NCBI GenBank assembly: GCA_007134725.1
Contig: SLKF01000134.1
Coordinates: 1-23,135, forward strand
From: Clostridiales bacterium
Lineage (GTDB): Bacteria; Bacillota; Clostridia; Peptostreptococcales; T1SED10-28
Reading direction: 5' to 3'
DNA length: 23,135 nt
A program made the translations under genes and the position numbers. How positions within the stretch are numbered: the first letter of the stretch is position 1; each line of letters opens with the position of its first letter. Below, one piece after another: positions 8,246 to 14,871 of this stretch. The notes beneath the pieces were generated by a model. It made no database searches. It saw only the letters and a program-made list of their open reading frames with translations, and was not told the origin of the DNA.

Positions 8246-9134
8246 AATTATAAAAAAACTGAATAAATGGAAGTCCTTAGTACTGCATCTAAAACATCAG
8301 TTTAAAAAAAATGAGCTGACGGCCCTAGGCGCTCAATTGAGCTATTATTTGATTCTGTCTTTTTTCCCTTTTTTAATCATTCTGATCGTTTTACTAAACT
8401 TTACTCGCTTAACCGAGGGCCAGACCATCAATCAACTGTCCTATATCCTTCCCGATGAAGTCTTTCAGCTGACCTTAACGATTCTGGATGAAATCCGTAG
8501 CGGCCTGAACGCTACCCTTCTATCCGTCAGTTCCATCGCTACCATATGGGCCGCCTCTAAGGGTACTTCGGCTCTTATCAAAGGACTGAATAAGGCCTAT
8601 AATGTTTCTGAAAACCGTTCTTTTTTGCGCCTCCGAGCCATGGGAATCGTATTTACTTTCGCCCTGGTTTTTATTATTATTTTCTCTCTGTTTTCCCTGG
8701 TTTTCGGCCGGTTGATCGGTTTGGCCGTCTCGGAATACTTAGGCATTTCCGAAGCTTTTTTATCCCTCTGGGAGTACATGCGTTACGGGATTCCTTTGCT
8801 GGTATTGTTTTTTATTTTCACCTTACTTTACCGAATCGGACCAAACTACCAATTAAGTTTTAAAGATGTTTATCCCGGAGCCATTTTCACAACCCTGGGA
8901 TGGATTATCATTTCTCTGATTTTCGCTTTTTATGTAAACAACTACGGTGCCTTTTCCCGTTTGTACGGAAGTATTGGTGCCGTCATCGTTTTACTGATCT
9001 GGCTAAATATCAGCAGCCTGATCGTCCTGATTGGTGGGGAAATCAACGCCACAAGGCTGTGGTATAAAAATAATAACAAGCATAAAACCGACCAAGCCTC
9101 GGATCCTTCCTCTGTTGATACTTTTTCCCAATAA
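8238..9134 (+). CDS. YihY/BrkB family inner-membrane protein
   Basis: This 298-residue integral membrane protein has about six membrane helices. It includes the family segments TALGAQLSYYLILSFFPFLI near the N-terminus, SKGTSALIKGLNKAYN in the middle, and the late YGSIGAVIVLLIWLNISSLI with GGEINA. The molecular function of the family is unknown; the old tRNA-processing label (RNase BN) is known to be wrong. ATG 8238 overlaps the photolyase stop by 8 bp. In-frame TTG 8223 and ATG 8229 lie upstream but are poorer starts. The C-terminal tail is polar and cytosolic. The pairing with a photolyase gene gives no clear functional hint. Confidence 0.92.
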   Translation: MSKIIKKLNKWKSLVLHLKHQFKKNELTALGAQLSYYLILSFFPFLIILIVLLNFTRLTEGQTINQLSYILPDEVFQLTLTILDEIRSGLNATLLSVSSIATIWAASKGTSALIKGLNKAYNVSENRSFLRLRAMGIVFTFALVFIIIFSLFSLVFGRLIGLAVSEYLGISEAFLSLWEYMRYGIPLLVLFFIFTLLYRIGPNYQLSFKDVYPGAIFTTLGWIIISLIFAFYVNNYGAFSRLYGSIGAVIVLLIWLNISSLIVLIGGEINATRLWYKNNNKHKTDQASDPSSVDTFSQ

Positions 9135-9166
9135 AAAACCGCCGGAGTTCATATTTCGGCGGTTTT
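9135..9166. terminator. Bidirectional intrinsic terminator
   Basis: AAAACCGCCG (9135-9144) pairs with CGGCGGTTTT (9157-9166) around a 12-nt loop, between the convergent brkB-like gene and osmC. Both arms end in A/T runs, so it can act on both strands. Confidence 0.88.
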
Positions 9167-9178
9167 AAAATGCAAACT

Positions 9179-9571
9179 TTACTCCGTAATAATATTAAAT
9201 TCCGGAGGATTCATCATGTGTTTCTTTACGCTACATAAATTCATGGACCGAACAATGGCCTTATTATATTTCTCAGGAAACCCGACCGGAAGGGTAAGCT
9301 TTAATTCCATCTTTCCAATCATTCCCGTATCGGGGTTTTTTTCCGTATTTAGAACCAGTTTCATTCCCTCCATGTCGATGTTTTTACTCTCACAAAAACG
9401 AAGAGCATAAAAACCGGTGCAGGTGGCGATAGACCCTAAAAACAAATCAAAAGGGGAAGGATTCTCTCCTTCTCCACCTTCGTTAAGGGGCTGATCAGTT
9501 TCAATGGTAAATCCTTTCATATTGGCACTTACTTTCTTTCCTTTGGGAAATCCTACTTCAATTGTGGGCAT
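9179..9571 (-). CDS. OsmC/Ohr family protein
   Basis: This 130-residue cytosolic protein has the OsmC fold. The two cysteines of the peroxidatic pair are in their usual places: Cys51 in GSIATCTGFYAL and Cys113 in NLCSVKKHMMNPP. The NPSPFDLFLGSIATC stretch is typical of the YhfA-like OsmC branch, which is more distant from true Ohr. A thiol peroxidase role against organic hydroperoxides is likely but not proven for this branch. AAAGGAG precedes ATG 9571. It lies 69 bp downstream of thyX on the same strand, and a shared terminator follows it. Confidence 0.9.
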   Translation of the reverse strand: MPTIEVGFPKGKKVSANMKGFTIETDQPLNEGGEGENPSPFDLFLGSIATCTGFYALRFCESKNIDMEGMKLVLNTEKNPDTGMIGKMELKLTLPVGFPEKYNKAIVRSMNLCSVKKHMMNPPEFNIITE

Positions 9572-9640
9572 ATTTTTCTCTCCTTTATGGTTCTTGTATT
9601 CATAATGCCTTACTGACTTCTCTGAGTTACTTAGAAATTC

Positions 9641-10348
9641 CTATTTATCCCCCGTTAATTCCATTATTGAACTTGGATATAAAGGCTTACTCAGTTCTAA
9701 TATTGCCTTTGCATATTCTTGTATCTCTTTTTGAGCATCATGCTCCAGTCTTTGGTTTAGAAAGTGACATACGGATTGAAGAGATGCCGTCCAATACCAT
9801 CTAACATACATTCCATAGGCGGGTAAAAAGAGTCTGGCTTGTTCGGCACAAAGTCCGTCCTCTAATGCTGATTCATACTTTTGAATACCAAGTTCGATAT
9901 AGTCTAGTAATTCTGTTGAAAGTTTAGCACCGAGATCCGCAGTTAAAATATCTCCGCTCCCCTGTTTGGAGTTTTCCGGTTTACTTCTCCATTCCTCTGA
10001 GTTAGGAATATAAAATGTGGGTTCCTCTGTAATATACCTACGACTAGATTCATTCCAGGCTTCGAGACTATCACCCGTTCCTTCGAGTTGAGCCGAACCG
10101 ACTACATATTTCCACCATTGTCTCGCAACCATTAAAGGAGCGTATACCTCAAATTGTAATATTACATGCCTAAATGGTGAAGTATGTCCTTCCCTTGCCA
10201 GAAATTTTATTAGTCGAATATCTTTTTCAGTTAGCTCCTTTGATTCCTTTGCATAAGAAACACGCGCTGCATTAGCAACCGTTAAGTCTGAACCCATATG
10301 ATTTACAAGCCTTACATAACCTTTATCCAACACATTTATCATTGGCAA
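9641..10348 (-). CDS. thyX: Flavin-dependent thymidylate synthase, atypical motif
   Basis: This 235-residue protein should make dTMP from dUMP with FAD, NADPH and methylenetetrahydrofolate. Conserved ThyX parts are present: HTSPFRHVILQFEV, VARQW, NESSRRY (99-105), and the C-terminal RLFLP and NQRLEHDAQKEIQ. The diagnostic RHRxxS motif is replaced by WWKYVVGS, and about 12 extra residues precede NESSRRY, so this is a variant subgroup. The start is TTG 10348, with AAAGGAG 9 nt upstream; ATG 10342 is the alternative at 15 nt. Codon use looks different from the neighbours (more ACT, GTA and AGG), suggesting lateral acquisition. A TATAAT promoter lies about 100 nt upstream. Confidence 0.9.
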   Translation of the reverse strand: MPMINVLDKGYVRLVNHMGSDLTVANAARVSYAKESKELTEKDIRLIKFLAREGHTSPFRHVILQFEVYAPLMVARQWWKYVVGSAQLEGTGDSLEAWNESSRRYITEEPTFYIPNSEEWRSKPENSKQGSGDILTADLGAKLSTELLDYIELGIQKYESALEDGLCAEQARLFLPAYGMYVRWYWTASLQSVCHFLNQRLEHDAQKEIQEYAKAILELSKPLYPSSIMELTGDK

Positions 10349-10454
10349 AAAAATCGACTCCTTTATTTCTCTTTATTTTATTTAACAAAATCTTCCGTGA
10401 GTTTGCTAGATAATAGGTATTTTGGTAATTTCAGCGAACTGTTAAGATACTTTC

Positions 10455-10483
10455 ATTATAACACCCCACCCCTCCCGGGTAAA
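10455..10483 (-). promoter_or_regulatory. Candidate promoter for thyX
   Basis: Minus-strand -35 TTTACC (10483-10478), a 17-nt G-rich spacer and a perfect -10 TATAAT (10460-10455). The implied leader is about 100 nt and holds no obvious structure. Confidence 0.42.
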
Positions 10484-10496
10484 GTTTATAAGAAGT

Positions 10497-11186
10497 TTAT
10501 TTTTGGGACAGGTCGGTATAGACCCTTCCATCCTTCAACTCAATAATCCGGTCGGTGCGTTCCGCAATCTTTTTATCATGGGTAATCACAATAAAAGTGG
10601 ATTGAAATTCCTTGTTGATCTCCTTGAGCAGCCGGTAAATACTATCACTGGTTTCAGAATCCAGATTTCCTGTAGGCTCGTCGGCCAGCAGAATTCTCGG
10701 ACGATTCATCAAAGCCCGGGCGATAGCCGCCCGTTGCTGTTGACCACCGGACATATCCGTGGCCAGATTGTTCTTTACCTTTTCCAGTCCTACCACTTCA
10801 ATTAATTCCTCCGCCCGTTTGAGAATTTCCGGCTCAAGCTTTTTATTTTTCGCCCATTGGGGCATTAAGATATTCTCTAAAGTCGTAAATTCCGGAAGCA
10901 GGTAGTGAAATTGAAAAACAAATCCTATGGCTTCATTTCTTAGTTTCGCCAAATCATTTTTCTTTAATTTCCCGGTATCCTGTCCCTCGATTAATACCTT
11001 CCCACTTGTGGGCCGGTCCAATGTTCCCATAATATTTAGCAGTGTACTCTTCCCGCTGCCGGATTGACCGATGATGGAATTAAAAGAACCGGGATCAAAG
11101 CGGAGATTCAGATCAAAAATTACCTGGGTTTTAATTTTCGTCCCATAAACTTTCTCAATGTTTTGTAAGGTTAAAATACTATCCAT
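10497..11186 (-). CDS. ABC transporter ATPase, MacB/LolD type
   Basis: This 229-residue ATPase belongs to the MacB/LolD/FtsE group. It has Walker A GQSGSGKST (40-48), the Q-loop Gln92 in FVFQFHYLLPEFT, signature SGGQQQRAAIARAL (from 147), Walker B ILLADEPTGNLDSE (from 165) and the H-loop His in VITHDKK. The FQ(F/N)xxLLPxxT(A/T)xEN pattern is typical of the group. It pairs with the permease encoded just upstream, with an 8-bp overlap (11179-11186). Such pairs export or extract substrates from the membrane by mechanotransmission; the cargo is unknown. It is the last gene of a three-gene operon that starts with a B12-binding protein. No clear terminator follows. Confidence 0.95.
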   Translation of the reverse strand: MDSILTLQNIEKVYGTKIKTQVIFDLNLRFDPGSFNSIIGQSGSGKSTLLNIMGTLDRPTSGKVLIEGQDTGKLKKNDLAKLRNEAIGFVFQFHYLLPEFTTLENILMPQWAKNKKLEPEILKRAEELIEVVGLEKVKNNLATDMSGGQQQRAAIARALMNRPRILLADEPTGNLDSETSDSIYRLLKEINKEFQSTFIVITHDKKIAERTDRIIELKDGRVYTDLSQK

Positions 11187-12336
11187 TCCGTATCACCTCG
11201 ATCGGTTGTAGTTTTGAAGATTTTTTCGCCGGGATCAGGGCGGCCAGGGTAGAGGCCACCACCGCAATGACAAAGGAAAGCGCAATAAAGTTGTAATTGA
11301 TCACAATTTCCACCACCGGGCTTCCATCGGGATTCGTTGCAAAAAACATAAAGCTATAGGAAAGTGCCAATCCCAAGGCAATGCCAATAAGCCCTCCCAG
11401 GGATCCTAAGATCAGACCTTGAAATAAAAAGATCAAACTGGCGCTCCGGTCATTAACCCCCATGGCTTTTAGTATGCCAATTTGTTTAGATCGTTGTAAT
11501 ACAGAAATCGCCAACACACTGGAAATGCCCAGTACCACAGCCACTACCACAAAAATCTGGATCATAATACTGGAAATATCCTGACCCTGGAGACCACTGA
11601 GTAAATCCTGATTGGCATCTTTCCAATTAGTGACCTTCACATCTTCATCCAGCAGTGCCTGAATTTCTTCTCCGATAATATCCGCATCAAATACCTCCGC
11701 TACCTGAATTTCTATGGCAGTGATGGAGTTTTCCCGTTGAAAAATTCCTTGGGCGGTTGCAAGTTCACTGACAATCCAGGATTCATTCAAGTTCGTCACT
11801 CCGATGTCAAAAAAACCGGTAATTGTAACGTCTCCCCGGTCTCCATCAAAATTAAAAACCTCTAAGGAATCCCCAATTTCCAGTCCCAGATTTTCCGCCA
11901 AACCGATACCTACCAGCACTTCTCCTGAGTCCTTTGGCAGACTGCCTTCGGTTATTTTGTCCTGAAATCCGTAAATCCCTTCTGCTTTTTCAAATTCAAA
12001 GCCCCGAATCAGGGCGGATTCTGCCTCCTCTTCAAGACTAATAAATGCAGGTAACGTCAGGGTAGGCGAAAGCTCCTCCACTCCTTGAACTTGATCCCGG
12101 ATACGATCTTCCTTTTCCTGATAATCAAAGATTTCTCCGTTATTTTCTTGGGATTCAATGGTGACTTGTGCGGAGTTTCCAATGGTGGAATCCACCAAAC
12201 TGGTTTGCAGTCCCTGAATTAGTAACCCGATAAAAACCTGAACGGAAATACCGATGGCAATCCCCGCTAAAATCAACAGGGTCTGTCCCTTCCCGGATTT
12301 TAGAAAGCGCCAGGCAATTTTAAGAGGAAATTTCAT
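11179..12336 (-). CDS. ABC transporter permease, FtsX/MacB type
   Basis: This 385-residue protein has the classical four-helix FtsX/MacB topology: one helix at about 18-38, a large extracytoplasmic MacB-type periplasmic core domain (about 40-255), and three C-terminal helices (about 258-280, 300-335 and 352-372). LQRSKQIGILKAMGVNDRSA is the cytosolic coupling loop typical of this class. The C-terminus ends in PAKKSSKLQPIEVIRNG, also typical. It forms a complex with the ATPase encoded downstream. The gene overlaps the upstream B12-binding gene by 17 bp and the ATPase gene by 8 bp, so all three should be co-translated. The cargo is unknown. Confidence 0.93.
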   Translation of the reverse strand: MKFPLKIAWRFLKSGKGQTLLILAGIAIGISVQVFIGLLIQGLQTSLVDSTIGNSAQVTIESQENNGEIFDYQEKEDRIRDQVQGVEELSPTLTLPAFISLEEEAESALIRGFEFEKAEGIYGFQDKITEGSLPKDSGEVLVGIGLAENLGLEIGDSLEVFNFDGDRGDVTITGFFDIGVTNLNESWIVSELATAQGIFQRENSITAIEIQVAEVFDADIIGEEIQALLDEDVKVTNWKDANQDLLSGLQGQDISSIMIQIFVVVAVVLGISSVLAISVLQRSKQIGILKAMGVNDRSASLIFLFQGLILGSLGGLIGIALGLALSYSFMFFATNPDGSPVVEIVINYNFIALSFVIAVVASTLAALIPAKKSSKLQPIEVIRNG

Positions 12337-12991
12337 GGTTCTGCTCCTCCCTTAAGGCTTTAATATCTTCAAAGGTTTTTAAGTATAAGTCGGCACCCAG
12401 TTCCTTTGCTACATTTTTTTTGTTATCCAGGGCATATCCACCGACGATAATTTTCGGTACTTTCGTTAATTTGTTTCGAAGAAATTCGATGCTTCTTTTA
12501 GCTGGGATGATATTATAATAATTCGACACACTGATGGCTACATAATCCGGTTGTAAATCCTCCATCAATTCGATTAAGTTTTCTCTGGGAGTGTTACCTC
12601 CGAGAAAAAGGGTTTCAAAACCATTCAAGGCAAAGAAGTCCTCCACCATGCGGGGACCGATTTCGTGATATTCATCCTCGGGACAATAAATGACCACCCT
12701 TTTTTGATTCAGCTGATGGGCTTCAAAGGTTAAGCCTCGCTCCATCACCACAAAAGGGTAGCAGCATTCCACGATGGTTCGTACAATTGCGGTTCGCATA
12801 TGTTCCTGACCGATGGTAATACTTTGCTCCTTTTCATTCGATGCTATTTCATAAAGGGCAGGTCGCAAAATTTCGTCATAGAGCGTGACAATATCCAGTT
12901 CTCTTCCGGAAACTAACTGCATAACATAGTTCACGCTATTTTCCTTATCTTCTTTTTCCAGATATTTCATAAACTCCTGATAATATTCCAT
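12320..12991 (-). CDS. Stand-alone cobalamin (B12)-binding domain protein
   Basis: This 223-residue cytosolic protein has a helical cap domain (about 1-95) and a Rossmann-like B12-binding domain (about 97-215). The cobalt-ligating motif reads E107-Y-H109-E-I-G112, the ExHxxG form seen in CarH/LitR-type sensors, not the DxHxxG form of methyltransferase corrinoid proteins. The downstream SVSNY and GGYAL segments fit the B12 fold. The cap has the EH pair (63-64) of the CarH W-x9-EH motif, but Glu53 stands where the Trp should be. There is no MerR helix-turn-helix. ATG 12991 with AAAGGAG 7 nt upstream is the start; an in-frame ATG at 13087 lies within the promoter. It overlaps the ABC permease gene by 17 bp. 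Its role is unknown, perhaps sensing B12 or tuning the transporter. Confidence 0.85.
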   Translation of the reverse strand: MEYYQEFMKYLEKEDKENSVNYVMQLVSGRELDIVTLYDEILRPALYEIASNEKEQSITIGQEHMRTAIVRTIVECCYPFVVMERGLTFEAHQLNQKRVVIYCPEDEYHEIGPRMVEDFFALNGFETLFLGGNTPRENLIELMEDLQPDYVAISVSNYYNIIPAKRSIEFLRNKLTKVPKIIVGGYALDNKKNVAKELGADLYLKTFEDIKALREEQNHEISS

Positions 12992-13058
12992 AAAAAAACT
13001 CCTTTCATGATTGCTATGATGATGTATTGTTACCCTTCTTTCAGGCTTTTTATTCGTT

Positions 13059-13087
13059 ATTTTAAAAAGATTAGGATAAATTTTCAA
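13059..13087 (-). promoter_or_regulatory. Promoter of the B12-binding/ABC operon
   Basis: Minus-strand -35 TTGAAA (13087-13082), exactly 17 nt, and -10 TAAAAT (13064-13059), each one base from consensus. It supports ATG 12991 as the start of the first gene and gives a leader of about 60 nt. Confidence 0.6.
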
Positions 13088-13100
13088 TTCTTCTTAAAAT

Positions 13101-13132
13101 AAAAACTTTGCCGGTCACCCGGCAAAGTTTTT
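13101..13132 (-). terminator. Strong intrinsic terminator after the redox fusion gene
   Basis: AAAAACTTTGCCGG (13101-13114) pairs perfectly with CCGGCAAAGTTTTT (13119-13132) around a 4-nt loop. It lies 11 bp past the stop of the fusion gene; the T run on the minus strand fits termination. Confidence 0.93.
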
Positions 13133-13142
13133 ATCGTTTTGC

Positions 13143-14666
13143 TTATGCACTTTTTTTCTTCTTTTTGGTATTCCCTTTTTCATCAGCTTCTTTAATCTTT
13201 TCTTCACTTTCATAGAATATCCGGTCCTTCGGCACCCCTTTTTCTACTAACAGGTTCATGGTGTCCGTAATCATTCGAGGGGACCCACACATATATACAT
13301 GATGATCTTTCAGATCAAGATCTTTAATTCCGTCCATGACGTAACCTTTTGCCGTTGTGGATTTTTCCGGTCGTGAAGCGATGGGTAAATAATTAAATCG
13401 ATCATAGGATTTTTCTAAATCCAGGAAGTAGTCCTGATAATAAAAATCCTTTTCTTTTCGTTGTCCGTGTACAAAGGTCACCCGATCAATTTCCTCCCGA
13501 TGCTTTAGGGTATCCTTCGTTAAGGCGATAAAAGGAGTCATCCCGATACCGTTGCCCACAAACAGCACTTTTTTTACGTCCTGAGCTACCACCAGTTCTT
13601 CGCCCATGGGGCCTTCCAGCTCTACGGAGTCTCCCTGTGTAAACTGATCAAATATGTTTTCCGTACCATATCCTCCCGGTACTTTTTTAATAATTACCCG
13701 TAAACTATGGTCATCTTCATTATAGGATGCTATAGAATAGGCACGATACATGCTTTCATGTCCCTTTAGTTTCACCAGGATAAATTGTCCCGCCTTGTAG
13801 GCTACCCTGTCAGGATTTTTAAATTCGAAGGTAAACTCCTTGATGTCTTCCCCTAAATCCTGGATTTTAGTTAAAATAGATATAATCTTTTGTCGTTCTT
13901 CATACCCTTCCAAATCTGCGTTTAATTTCAGTTCCAGGGCATCTCTTTCGGTTTCAAAGGATAAAATTCCTGCGGGACAGTTTTCTACACAGGTTCCGCA
14001 ACGGATGCAGTTGATATCATCAAATTGATTGTTCTCGGAAAAGTTTGTATAGGGTTCCAGCTGGAAAGGACAAACCCGGGCACATTTTCCACAGGCGTGA
14101 CATTTCTCTTTTGATTCAATGGTCAGCTTTTCATCCGTATTTTTATTGGCATTCAGTTTGGTTCCTACGGTGTAGCTGATTTTTTCCAAGGTTCCCATAG
14201 GGCAGAACTGACACCAGGTTCGAGGGTTTTTCAAAAGGCCCAGCAAGCCTCCTACCACAAATACCATTAAATAGGTTCGGGAGAACACCATGCCCAATCG
14301 GTCCCAAAAAGAAGTGTCTCCCCAGTGTTCCAAGGCATTAAGAGTGTTTCCTCCGAAATTGTACATAAAGAATAAGAAAAATCCGATCACCATGGGTTTT
14401 GACTTTAAAAACCCGGGAATGTTTTTATTTAAACTGATGGGGTGAATCACAGAGTCAAAGAGACTTCCATGGGGACAGATATTGCCACACCAGTAACGAC
14501 CTTTAAAAAAGGAGCTTCCGATCAGTCCCGCCATAATCCCGATAACCGCCAAACCCAGTTTCGGCTCCACAAAGGTTCCTCCCAGGGCTATTAACACCGT
14601 AAAAATCCATCCATATTTTCTAAGGGTTGTAAAAACTCGATTTGTTTTAATGTAATACGTTGCCAA
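13143..14666 (-). CDS. NapH-like polyferredoxin fused to a ferredoxin reductase-like FAD/NAD(P) module
   Basis: This 507-residue membrane redox protein has three parts. The N-terminal NapH/NosR-like region (1-165, about 4-5 helices) carries two cysteine pairs, CGNICP (Cys60, 64) and CQFCP (Cys152, 155). A dicluster ferredoxin domain follows, with CHACGKCARVCP (189-200) and CIRCGTCVENCP (220-231), two 4Fe-4S sites. The C-terminal ferredoxin-NADP reductase-like domain (265-490) has the FAD motif RAYSIAS, the NAD(P) site GNGIGMTPF (371-379) and YMCGSPRMI. It should pass electrons between NAD(P)H and a membrane acceptor; the direction and partner are unknown. The C-terminus is Lys-rich. The start is TTG 14666, with GGAGG 7 nt upstream. 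It appears monocistronic, with a consensus promoter and a strong terminator. Confidence 0.88.
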   Translation of the reverse strand: MATYYIKTNRVFTTLRKYGWIFTVLIALGGTFVEPKLGLAVIGIMAGLIGSSFFKGRYWCGNICPHGSLFDSVIHPISLNKNIPGFLKSKPMVIGFFLFFMYNFGGNTLNALEHWGDTSFWDRLGMVFSRTYLMVFVVGGLLGLLKNPRTWCQFCPMGTLEKISYTVGTKLNANKNTDEKLTIESKEKCHACGKCARVCPFQLEPYTNFSENNQFDDINCIRCGTCVENCPAGILSFETERDALELKLNADLEGYEERQKIISILTKIQDLGEDIKEFTFEFKNPDRVAYKAGQFILVKLKGHESMYRAYSIASYNEDDHSLRVIIKKVPGGYGTENIFDQFTQGDSVELEGPMGEELVVAQDVKKVLFVGNGIGMTPFIALTKDTLKHREEIDRVTFVHGQRKEKDFYYQDYFLDLEKSYDRFNYLPIASRPEKSTTAKGYVMDGIKDLDLKDHHVYMCGSPRMITDTMNLLVEKGVPKDRIFYESEEKIKEADEKGNTKKKKKSA

Positions 14667-14688
14667 AAAAACACCTCCAAATTATTTC

Positions 14689-14706
14689 CCACCCCAGAGG
14701 GGGTGG
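14689..14706. promoter_or_regulatory. GC-rich palindrome at the predicted transcription start
   Basis: CCACCCC (14689-14695) and GGGGTGG (14700-14706) form a perfect 7-bp inverted repeat around AGAG, in an AT-rich surrounding. It begins about 9 nt after the -10 box and ends 11 nt before the GGAGG site. It may be a repressor operator or a 5' stabilising hairpin. There is no T run, so it is not a terminator. Similar C4/G4 palindromes are operators of CsoR-family repressors; that link is a guess. Confidence 0.45.
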
Positions 14707-14714
14707 TCTTGTCT

Positions 14715-14743
14715 ATTATAAGTTCTTATTTATAATTTGTCAA
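14715..14743 (-). promoter_or_regulatory. Perfect consensus sigma-A promoter of the redox fusion gene
   Basis: Minus-strand TTGACA (14743-14738), exactly 17 nt, TATAAT (14720-14715). All 12 bases match consensus and the spacing is ideal, which suggests strong expression unless the adjacent palindrome is bound by a repressor. Confidence 0.85.
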
Positions 14744-14805
14744 AGGTTTTATTTAAATTTTTTTTAGATAAAAAAAGAAAAACTCAAGGCTTCCTCAGAC
14801 ATAAC

Positions 14806-14846
14806 AAAACCCTTAAGCACCGATATCGAAGGTTGCTTAAGGGTTT
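14806..14846 (-). terminator. Intrinsic terminator after the diguanylate cyclase gene
   Basis: AAACCCTTAAGCA (14807-14819) pairs with TGCTTAAGGGTTT (14834-14846) around a 14-nt loop that holds CGATATCG. On the minus strand the stem ends in GGGTTTTG, a short T run. It lies 26 bp past the stop. Confidence 0.8.
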
Positions 14847-14871
14847 AGCTTTCCTTGGTAATTTACCTTTG

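Noticed and set aside
9562..9804. 80-codon plus-strand frame across the osmC-thyX gap
   Set aside because: Mostly antisense to thyX and lacks a ribosome binding site.
12992..13087. 32-residue extension of the B12-binding protein
   Set aside because: It would begin inside the -35 box of a near-consensus promoter; ATG 12991 has its own ribosome binding site.
14689..14706. GC-rich hairpin read as a terminator
   Set aside because: No T run follows on either strand; its place at the transcription start suits an operator or leader hairpin better.
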